Source: an uncultured Solobacterium sp. (GTDB lineage: Bacteria > Bacillota_I > Bacilli_A > Erysipelotrichales > Erysipelotrichaceae). Taken from it: a DNA stretch of 47,548 nucleotides. Location of the stretch: assembly GCA_946415785.1 (NCBI GenBank), contig CAMKTV010000006.1, positions 1 to 47,548 on the forward strand. The letters are read 5' to 3'. Each line of letters begins with the position of its first letter. Positions within the stretch are counted from its first letter, which is position 1. The translations under genes were made by a program, and so were the position numbers. This document shows positions 42,218-47,548 of this stretch, piece after piece. Under the pieces are notes generated by a model. That model was not told where the DNA came from and made no database searches. It was given only the letters and a program-made list of their open reading frames with translations.

Positions 42218-43022
42218 GCTATATCTTGTCGCAACTCCGATTGGGAATCTAAATGAAATATCTAAGCGTGCCTTAGATGTTTTAAATATGGTCGATGTGA
42301 TAGCTTGCGAAGATACAAGAAATACCTTAAAACTTTTAACTCACTTTGATATTCACACGAAGATGATTTCTTATCACAATTTCAATGAAGAAATTAAGAC
42401 AAAAGAAATCATTGATTTATTAAAAGACGATAAAAATGTAGCCTTGGTATCAGATGCTGGCTATCCATTAATAAGTGATCCAGGATATGAATTAGTTAAT
42501 GAAGTCATAAATGAAGGATTTGAAATCACAACTATATCGGGACCTAATGCCGCATTAAATGCCTTAGTCGCAAGTGGTCTTGATAATAAGCATTTTATGT
42601 TTTATGGATTTTTAAATTCAAAACCATCACAGGCTAAAAAAGAATTAGAGGCCCTAAAAGATTTTCCATATACAATCATCTTTTATGAAGCACCACATCG
42701 TATCAATAAGACATTAAATATTGTCTTAGAAGTATTAGGTGATAGAAGAGCTGTAATTGCCAGAGAACTTACTAAAATACATGAAGAATTTATCAGAGAT
42801 AATTTAAGTGAATTAATTAAATTAGAGAATCTTAAAGGTGAAATTGTCTTACTTATAGAAGGCAAAAAACAAACAGAAGAAATTGATTATGATGAAGTAG
42901 AAAAAGAATTAAAATCATTAATTGATAAAGGTGAATCTATTAAAGAAGCAGTTAATAAGATATCAATAAAATATAAAGCAAACAAAAACAGATTGAAAGA
43001 TATGATATATGATAAACACTAA
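42204..43022 (+). CDS. rsmI: 16S rRNA (cytidine-1402-2'-O)-methyltransferase RsmI
   Basis: The protein has 272 aa. V-A-T-P-I-G-N-L (9-16) and A-C-E-D-T-R-N-T mark the SAM-binding N-terminus, and L-V-S-D-A-G-Y-P-L-I-S-D-P-G and I-S-G-P-N-A-A-L the conserved core. It methylates C1402 at the decoding centre. The likely start is TTG 42204, placing the conserved region correctly; it overlaps ricT by 14 bases. It is last in the operon, and its stop overlaps the stop of the convergent Crp gene by 3 bases. Confidence 0.95.
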   Translation: MKKSKLYLVATPIGNLNEISKRALDVLNMVDVIACEDTRNTLKLLTHFDIHTKMISYHNFNEEIKTKEIIDLLKDDKNVALVSDAGYPLISDPGYELVNEVINEGFEITTISGPNAALNALVASGLDNKHFMFYGFLNSKPSQAKKELEALKDFPYTIIFYEAPHRINKTLNIVLEVLGDRRAVIARELTKIHEEFIRDNLSELIKLENLKGEIVLLIEGKKQTEEIDYDEVEKELKSLIDKGESIKEAVNKISIKYKANKNRLKDMIYDKH

Positions 43023-43047
43023 ATTAAAATTAGTGTTTTATTTTTTC
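43014..43047. terminator. Terminator shared by rsmI and the Crp-family gene
   Basis: AAACACTAA (43014-43022) pairs with TTAGTGTTT (43030-43038) around a 7-base loop. T-rich sequence to 43047 serves rsmI. The stem contains both stop codons. Confidence 0.8.
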
Positions 43048-43600
43048 TTTGAATGATTTTCTTTTTGATTAATAAACTGATAGTTCTGGATAGTGTTTCT
43101 CTTTGAAGGTTTAATAGATTAGCTAAATCATTGATTGTCTTATATTCATATTGACCATCATTTTCTTCTAAAAAGAAGACTAATCTTTCTGTTGCGCCAT
43201 TTAATGATAATAATTTAATCTTGGAATTTAATTCTTTACCAAAATCAGATTGAATTTTTAAATAATTTAATAAGAATTCTTTATTCTGATTTAATATTTT
43301 TAATAAATCATTTTTATCTAAATAGGCAATTAAACAATCTTCTAGGGCAATAACATCACCTTTATAGAAAGGACTAGAAGAAAATAAAAGATTATTGCCA
43401 AATATCTGATTTATATGAAGCACATTAAATATTAGTTCATTGCCTAGTGTTGAATATGCCGCAATCTTAATTGATCCTTTAATGATGATACCAATCTTCG
43501 TACATTTCTCATCCTGATAAAAAAGATATGAATTTTCTTTATATTCTTCATATTTTAAAAGAGTTTTTTCATTTTTAGTTAATAAATCTAAAATATTCAT
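43019..43600 (-). CDS. Crp/Fnr-family transcriptional regulator
   Basis: The protein has 193 aa, slightly short for the family. Residues 1-115 form the cyclic-nucleotide-binding-type beta roll (G-I-I-I-K-G-S-I-K-I). A dimerisation helix follows, then a winged helix (about 140-193). Its recognition helix Q-R-E-T-L-S-R contains the R-E-x3-R pattern by which E. coli Crp reads TGTGA. The four cysteines of Fnr are absent, and the cAMP-binding residues of Crp are not evident, so the signal is unknown. The SD-less ATG lies 2 bases from an 18-bp TGTGA-N6-TCACA palindrome, implying autoregulation and control of the divergent lipoprotein gene. Confidence 0.88.
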   Translation of the reverse strand: MNILDLLTKNEKTLLKYEEYKENSYLFYQDEKCTKIGIIIKGSIKIAAYSTLGNELIFNVLHINQIFGNNLLFSSSPFYKGDVIALEDCLIAYLDKNDLLKILNQNKEFLLNYLKIQSDFGKELNSKIKLLSLNGATERLVFFLEENDGQYEYKTINDLANLLNLQRETLSRTISLLIKKKIIQRKNKTLILI

Positions 43601-43601
43601 A

Positions 43602-43619
43602 ATGTGATTTAAATCACAT
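43602..43619. promoter_or_regulatory. Crp-type operator palindrome
   Basis: ATGTGATTTAAATCACAT is a perfect 18-bp palindrome containing TGTGA-N6-TCACA, the site expected from the regulator's R-E-T-L-S-R helix. Its centre (43610.5) is -41.5 relative to the +1 predicted at 43652 for the lipoprotein gene, the class II activator position. On the minus strand it covers the +1 predicted from TATAAT (43623-43628), which would give autorepression. Confidence 0.8.
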
Positions 43620-43639
43620 ATTATTATATCTTATTTATT

Positions 43640-43645
43640 TATAAT
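43640..43645 (+). promoter_or_regulatory. -10 element of the lipoprotein gene
   Basis: TATAAT with no recognisable -35; the palindrome occupies that place, as at activator-dependent promoters. The +1 near 43652 would start the RNA at the GGGAGG SD, a very short leader. A TATTAT at 43622-43627 is an alternative. Confidence 0.5.
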
Positions 43646-43664
43646 TATTGCGGGAGGAAGATAA

Positions 43665-44570
43665 ATGAAAAAGATTTTTATATTAGTATTAATGGTTTTA
43701 TGTTTAGTTGGCTGTAGTGGCACAAAGAATGAAGAAGTAGTAAATGAATCACTTAGCTTAAGTATTGTTTCACCAAGTGGAGCACCATCACTTTCTTTAT
43801 TAGATTATATTGATGATGAAAATATGAGTATTGATATCGTTGATGGTTCAGATGTTTTACAGGCAGAATTTTCAAATGGTAATGTTGATGTGATTATTGC
43901 GCCAATTAATCTAGGTGCTAAACTTTCAAAAGCGACAGGTAATTATAAATTAGCTGCCATCCTTACATGGGGTAATCTTCATTTGGTATCAACTGTAAGT
44001 ATTGAAGAAGCAAGTGAAAAACCAGTAGCTGCCTTTGGTCAAGCTGCTGTTCCTGGCAAAGTATTAGGATATTTAAGTGATGAATTAGGTGCCTTTGAAT
44101 TTGAATGGTTCAATGCGGTAAATGAAGCAAGTGCCGCCTTACTTGCAGGAGAATATGTTTCAGCTGTTTTAGCAGAACCGGTTCTTACAATGACTAAGGC
44201 TAAAAGTGAAGTAGCTTTAAATGAACTAATGGATATTCAGGAATTATATAAAGAAAAAACAGGTTATAGTTCTTATCCACAAGCTGCATTATTTGTAAAT
44301 GTTAAGACATTAGAAAATGAAGAAGGTGTCAAAGAATTCTTAAATAAGATTGAAGCATCTATCTCTTTATACAACAGTGATAATGAAGCATTAAGTAAGA
44401 GAATTGATGAAGTAGATTTAAGTGTAATGGGCTTTGGGAATCCTGATCTAATCAAGAAGGCTTATTCAAAGATGGCTCTTGAATATAAAGCGGCTTCATC
44501 AGTTAAAGAAGAAATTAAAACTTTCCTTAATTTATTTGAAATTGAATTAGATGAATCAATCATCTACTAA
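43665..44570 (+). CDS. Substrate-binding lipoprotein of an ABC transporter (NitT/TauT-like), orphan
   Basis: The protein has 301 aa. The lipoprotein signal has lipobox L-V-G-C (Cys17). The mature part is a periplasmic-binding fold of the SsuA/THI5-like type: S-P-S-G-A-P-S near the start, G-N-V-D-V-I-I-A-P near 85, L-T-W-G-N-L-H-L-V near 105, and G-E-Y-V-S-A-V-L-A-E-P near 164. Ligands in this family include sulfonates, nitrate, pyrimidines and riboflavin-like compounds; none is indicated. No permease or ATPase gene is adjacent. GGGAGG lies 7 bases before the ATG. It is divergent from, and probably controlled by, the Crp-family gene. Confidence 0.82.
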   Translation: MKKIFILVLMVLCLVGCSGTKNEEVVNESLSLSIVSPSGAPSLSLLDYIDDENMSIDIVDGSDVLQAEFSNGNVDVIIAPINLGAKLSKATGNYKLAAILTWGNLHLVSTVSIEEASEKPVAAFGQAAVPGKVLGYLSDELGAFEFEWFNAVNEASAALLAGEYVSAVLAEPVLTMTKAKSEVALNELMDIQELYKEKTGYSSYPQAALFVNVKTLENEEGVKEFLNKIEASISLYNSDNEALSKRIDEVDLSVMGFGNPDLIKKAYSKMALEYKAASSVKEEIKTFLNLFEIELDESIIY

Positions 44571-44593
44571 TAAAAAATAAACAATTTAGATAT

Positions 44594-44624
44594 AAGGCAT
44601 TGCGCTAAGCGTGATGCCTTTTAT
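44594..44624 (+). terminator. Terminator after the lipoprotein gene
   Basis: AAGGCAT / ATGCCTT extended by T-G, G-T and CGC/GCG pairs to 12 bp with a TAA loop, followed by TTTT-rich sequence. Confidence 0.85.
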
Positions 44625-44635
44625 TATGCATTTTA

Positions 44636-44644
44636 TGATAAACT
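44636..44644 (+). promoter_or_regulatory. Extended -10 of murD, leaderless type
   Basis: TGATAAACT: TGN followed by hexamer TAAACT (44639-44644), exactly 6 bases before the SD-less ATG at 44651. Confidence 0.5.
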
Positions 44645-44650
44645 TTAAGT

Positions 44651-45958
44651 ATGGAAAAAGTATTAGTTATTGGCTGCGCTAAAAGCGGATATTGGGTAAG
44701 CAAATTACTTAACAAAAAAGGATATGATGTTTCTATTACCGACTTAAGACCTTTACAGGAAAAGAAGGAATTAGAAGATTTAGGTATTAAAGTCTATGAT
44801 GGTGGACATCCTTGTGAATTAAAGAATAAAGACTGGGCTTTTGTGGTAAAGAATCCAGGCATTCCTTATTCTAATGTTTTTGTACAATATTTTGTACAAA
44901 ATGATATTCCGATTTATACAGAAATAGAAATTGCTTTAAGATACCCAATCGCATATGATGTGGCAGCCGTTACAGGAACTAATGGTAAGACAACAGTTAC
45001 TACTCTTTTATATGAAATCTTAAAAGAAAATACGATTGCCTATCCTTGTGGAAACATAGGCACTGCTTTATCAGAAGTAGTCTATGGACACGAAAACGAA
45101 AGTGCTAATATCGCTTTAGAAATAAGTGCCTTTCAATTATTAGGTGCACCTACATTCCATCCAGAAGTAGCTGTAATAACTAATCTGACTCCAGATCATC
45201 TGGATTATTTTGATTCTTTACAGGATTATTATGATGCAAAGAATTTAATATATAAAAATATGGAAGGTGACAATGACTGGTTTTTAAGAAATATTGATGA
45301 TGAAACAATCATGAAAAATATTAAAGATATTAAATGTAGAGTTGTTGATTATTCATTAGAAAAACCAGCTGATTTAATGTTGGATGGTGATAACGTCACA
45401 TTATTTGGGGAAATATTATTCAATCGCAAAGATTTAAAGATTATCGGTCGCCATAACTTACAAAACGCCATGGTTGCTGCTGCAATGGCATATAAATTAG
45501 ATGCTAAAAAAGAAAGTATCAGAAAAGTAATCTCTACATTTGAAGGTGTAGAACATCGAATTGAATTTGTAGATGAAATAGATGGTGTATCATATTATAA
45601 CGATTCAAAAGGAACAAACGTAGACAGTACAATCACTGCCTTAAAAGCTTTTGAAAAACCAGTAATCCTTTTGGCAGGAGGTCACGATAAACATACTGGC
45701 TTTGAAGAATTAAAAGAATATACAGATAAGATTAAAAAACTGATTACTTTTGGGGAAACAAAAGAAGAATTAGCGAAGTTAAAAGAAGACTCTATTATCT
45801 GTGAAACAATGGATGAAGCTTTAAATGTAGCACATGATTTAGCCGTTAAAGATGATGTAGTGTTATTATCACCTGCATGTTCAAGCTATGACCAATTCAA
45901 GAATTTTGAAGAAAGAGGAGTCATCTTTAAACAACTGGTAAGGAAATTTAATAAATAA
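44651..45958 (+). CDS. murD: UDP-N-acetylmuramoyl-L-alanine:D-glutamate ligase MurD
   Basis: The protein has 435 aa. The N-terminal UDP-binding domain begins V-L-V-I-G-C-A-K-S-G. The central ATPase has T-G-T-N-G-K-T-T (about 109-116), E-I-S-A-F-Q-L and N-L-T-P-D-H-L-D. The C-terminal ligase domain has N-D-S-K-G-T-N and L-A-G-G-H-D-K. It adds D-Glu to UDP-MurNAc-L-Ala in the cytosol. Its last base is the first base of murI, which supplies D-Glu. No SD; an extended -10 6 bases upstream suggests a leaderless transcript. Confidence 0.95.
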   Translation: MEKVLVIGCAKSGYWVSKLLNKKGYDVSITDLRPLQEKKELEDLGIKVYDGGHPCELKNKDWAFVVKNPGIPYSNVFVQYFVQNDIPIYTEIEIALRYPIAYDVAAVTGTNGKTTVTTLLYEILKENTIAYPCGNIGTALSEVVYGHENESANIALEISAFQLLGAPTFHPEVAVITNLTPDHLDYFDSLQDYYDAKNLIYKNMEGDNDWFLRNIDDETIMKNIKDIKCRVVDYSLEKPADLMLDGDNVTLFGEILFNRKDLKIIGRHNLQNAMVAAAMAYKLDAKKESIRKVISTFEGVEHRIEFVDEIDGVSYYNDSKGTNVDSTITALKAFEKPVILLAGGHDKHTGFEELKEYTDKIKKLITFGETKEELAKLKEDSIICETMDEALNVAHDLAVKDDVVLLSPACSSYDQFKNFEERGVIFKQLVRKFNK

Positions 45959-46701
45959 TGATCTTAGGTTTATTTGATAGTGGGCTGGGTGGATTAACAG
46001 TCTTAAAAGAAATCATTAATAAATGTGCATATGAGAAAATCATTTATTTAGGTGATACAAAAAGACTTCCTTATGGGGAAAAAAGTAAAGAAGAACTTTT
46101 AGATATTGCGAAAGATAATATTGATTTTTTGATTTCAAAAAATGTTGATGAGATAGTAGTCGCATGTGGGACAGTTAGTTCTAATGTCTTAGAAGATCTT
46201 AAAAAGATATATGATATAAAAATCATTGGTATTATTGATGTCTTATGTAAAGGTGCTATCAAAGAAACAAAGAATAATAAGATAGGTGTCATTGCGACAT
46301 CTTCAACAATTTCTACGCACATCTTTAAAGATAAATTAGATAATTATGAAGTATATGAAATGGCTTGTCCATTATTTACTCCTTTAATAGAAAAAGGAAT
46401 GATTGACAGTAAAGAAATGGATGAAGCTATTGATTCATATTTGAAGCCATTAAAAGAAAAAGAAATTGATACATTGATATTTGGCTGTACCCATTATCCT
46501 TTATTAAAAGAAAAGATTAAGAAATATTTTGATTATCCGATTAATTTAATAAATGCGGGTGAATATATCTTAGATGAATTAGAAAACAAGGAAATAAAAA
46601 ATTCTCTTCTTGAATTCTATACATCAGGCAATGAAAAAGAATTTGAAGAGAATAGTAAGAGATTCTTAGATATTGATATTGATGCAATGAAAAAAGAATA
46701 A
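45958..46701 (+). CDS. murI: Glutamate racemase MurI
   Basis: The protein has 247 aa. D-S-G-L-G-G (Asp7, Ser8) and Y-L-G-D-T-K-R-L-P-Y-G mark the N-terminal half. The two catalytic cysteines are in V-V-A-C-G-T-V-S-S-N (about 69) and F-G-C-T-H-Y-P-L-L (about 177). The first Cys motif differs from the usual C-N-T-A: the Asn is Gly. It converts L-Glu to D-Glu for the MurD encoded directly upstream (one-base overlap). It is the last gene before a strong terminator. Confidence 0.92.
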   Translation: MILGLFDSGLGGLTVLKEIINKCAYEKIIYLGDTKRLPYGEKSKEELLDIAKDNIDFLISKNVDEIVVACGTVSSNVLEDLKKIYDIKIIGIIDVLCKGAIKETKNNKIGVIATSSTISTHIFKDKLDNYEVYEMACPLFTPLIEKGMIDSKEMDEAIDSYLKPLKEKEIDTLIFGCTHYPLLKEKIKKYFDYPINLINAGEYILDELENKEIKNSLLEFYTSGNEKEFEENSKRFLDIDIDAMKKE

Positions 46702-46719
46702 TTAGTAATTATTCTTTTT
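46691..46719. terminator. Terminator after murI
   Basis: AAAAAGAATAATTA (46691-46704) and TAATTATTCTTTTT (46706-46719) form a perfect 14-bp inverted repeat around one base. The murI stop codon lies inside. Symmetry makes it usable from both strands. Confidence 0.88.
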
Positions 46720-46800
46720 AAATTCTTTGTGTAAGATATTTACGCCTAATAACAGACATATCTGTCCTAACAGATTAATTATCTCTGCTACCCAGTTCAT
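46702..46800 (-). CDS. Candidate small hydrophobic peptide ORF (32 aa)
   Basis: An ATG at 46798-46800 opens 32 codons with a hydrophobic core (I-N-L-L-G-Q-I-C-L-L-L-G-V) and a basic end (H-K-E-F-K-K-N-N-Y), the look of a single-span small membrane protein or type I toxin-like peptide. The AGG about 6 bases upstream is a weak SD, and the last codons fall in the murI terminator stem. It lies in a 211-base gap with nothing else obvious. Could be chance. Confidence 0.3.
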   Translation of the reverse strand: MNWVAEIINLLGQICLLLGVNILHKEFKKNNY

Positions 46801-46912
46801 ATAAGCCTGAGCGAAATCTTTAGAATTTATAGAGCAAGAATTTGAATAAGCGTATTTAGGAATTTAATCTTACAATAACCTTTATCATTAAAAATACAAG
46901 TTAATAAAAATA

Positions 46913-47548
46913 TCAGATAATCTTATCATCACTATTTTTTAATTTATCTATAACAGGCTTTAACAGTTTAGAATCAACAAACCTATTAATCATTGTAATC
47001 TTATTGCCAGTATCTTTAATAGAAGATCCTAAATGATACGCTGTTTCATCTTTAGTGTTGTAGTCAATAATAATGAATCTGTCATGTATTAAATCATTAG
47101 TTTTCTTAAAAGATAGTTTTATCTTAGGATATTCTTTATAGAAGTCAGTTAATTCATTATGAGATAAGTGTTTGTGCTTGTTGTCGGTATAGATTGTTAT
47201 TTTGATGTTTTCTTTTATATCTCTTAAATGTTCAATAGTTTTAATGCCTATATAATCATCAATGATAATGATATTTTTCTTTGCTTTATTAAATATCTTC
47301 TTATAAGCTAAATCAGCCTTAAATGGCTGTCCATCAAGTATAAGTAATTCTTCCTGTTTCTTATCATCAAATATCTTAATAAAAGTATTTAGTTGATTAT
47401 GAGTAACCATCTGTCTTCTTATATCATCTATAGCATCACTATTCTCATATGTTTTAATAGCTATCTCATTAAACTTATCAATTGGTGGATATTCCATCTT
47501 TGATACAATATAGTCTTTCATAGACTTAAACAGTCTTATTAATGCCTT
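46913..47548 (-). CDS. ORF6N/RhuM-like protein, C-terminal part (gene continues off the right edge)
   Basis: The frame has no stop up to the window end (upstream codons read K-A-L-I-R-L-F-K-S before the Met at 47521), so the 5' part lies outside. What is seen is a helical linker followed by L-I-L-D-G-Q-P-F-K-A-D-L-A-Y, I-I-I-D-D-Y-I-G-I-K-T-I-E, I-T-I-Y-T-D-N and H-D-R-F-I-I-I-D, ending with H-L-G-S-S-I-K-D-T-G. This PLD-like C-terminal domain is the one commonly attached to ORF6N/RhuM-type DNA-binding domains of phage and virulence-associated proteins. The single H-x6-D in place of a full HKD motif suggests binding rather than cleavage. Confidence 0.65.
   Translation of the reverse strand, partial: KALIRLFKSMKDYIVSKMEYPPIDKFNEIAIKTYENSDAIDDIRRQMVTHNQLNTFIKIFDDKKQEELLILDGQPFKADLAYKKIFNKAKKNIIIIDDYIGIKTIEHLRDIKENIKITIYTDNKHKHLSHNELTDFYKEYPKIKLSFKKTNDLIHDRFIIIDYNTKDETAYHLGSSIKDTGNKITMINRFVDSKLLKPVIDKLKNSDDKII

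Noticed and set aside
42683-42865. Minus-strand ORF inside rsmI (similar antisense ORFs occur in ricT, mnmE, mfd and murI)
   Set aside because: It has no SD, no recognisable domain, and lies opposite a strongly conserved gene.

Overview
The window is AT-rich DNA with the standard bacterial code: TGA is a stop (for example at the end of mfd) and TGG encodes Trp. Where Shine-Dalgarno (SD) sequences occur they are strong AGGAGG types. The gene families are those of low-GC Gram-positives: AddAB, RicT/YaaT, RqcP, DivIC, a YtrA-type GntR-ABC operon, a T-box before metNIQ, and QueT. The overall look suggests Bacillota near Erysipelotrichia/Coprobacillaceae. That placement is an inference from gene content, not a database result.

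Region 1 (1-8428) is the end of a surface-polysaccharide cluster transcribed rightward. It holds a partial glycosyltransferase, a thymidylate-kinase-like P-loop kinase, an alkaline-phosphatase-superfamily phosphodiesterase, an acyltransferase broken by a one-base frameshift in an A6 run, two glycosyltransferases, a Wzy-like polymerase and a Wzx-like flippase. A strong terminator follows. A second Wzy/ligase-like gene (8497-9951) faces the cluster. A secreted BspA-like LRR protein with a GDAS-repeat linker (10066-12843) is divergent from that gene.

Region 2 (12886-18710, minus strand) is a compact AddB-AddA helicase-nuclease pair. Region 3 (18711-25940) holds four transport or regulatory units. 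mgtE has a leader with a 23-codon upstream ORF (uORF) and two overlapping hairpins. A GntR-ABC operon has four tandem 9-bp repeats over its promoter. A T-box leader with a candidate Met specifier precedes metN-metI-metQ, which ends in a strong terminator.

Region 4 (25941-30060) is a poorly characterised module: a helical cytosolic protein on the minus strand and, divergently, an XpaC-like membrane protein, an unknown 193-aa protein and a two-domain AAA+ ATPase whose first domain looks catalytically dead. Region 5 (30154-46701) is housekeeping: mnmE-tatD-unknown-pth-mfd-rqcP-divIC; then nudix-TPR-queT-unknown-tmk-holB-ricT-rsmI; then a Crp-family regulator with an 18-bp palindrome shared with a divergent substrate-binding lipoprotein; then murD-murI. 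The right edge carries the C-terminal part of an ORF6N/RhuM-like protein that continues outside the window.

Three signals stand out. The first is the mgtE leader, which looks like a translation-dependent Mg2+ attenuator unlike the M-box. The second is a recurrent arrangement in which a -10 hexamer lies exactly 6 (once 7) nt before an SD-less ATG, predicting leaderless mRNAs for several genes including mnmE, divIC and murD. The third is the Crp-type palindrome positioned both to activate the lipoprotein gene and to repress the regulator's own gene. No tRNA, rRNA, CRISPR array or insertion sequence was seen. No gene-free stretch exceeds 300 bases.
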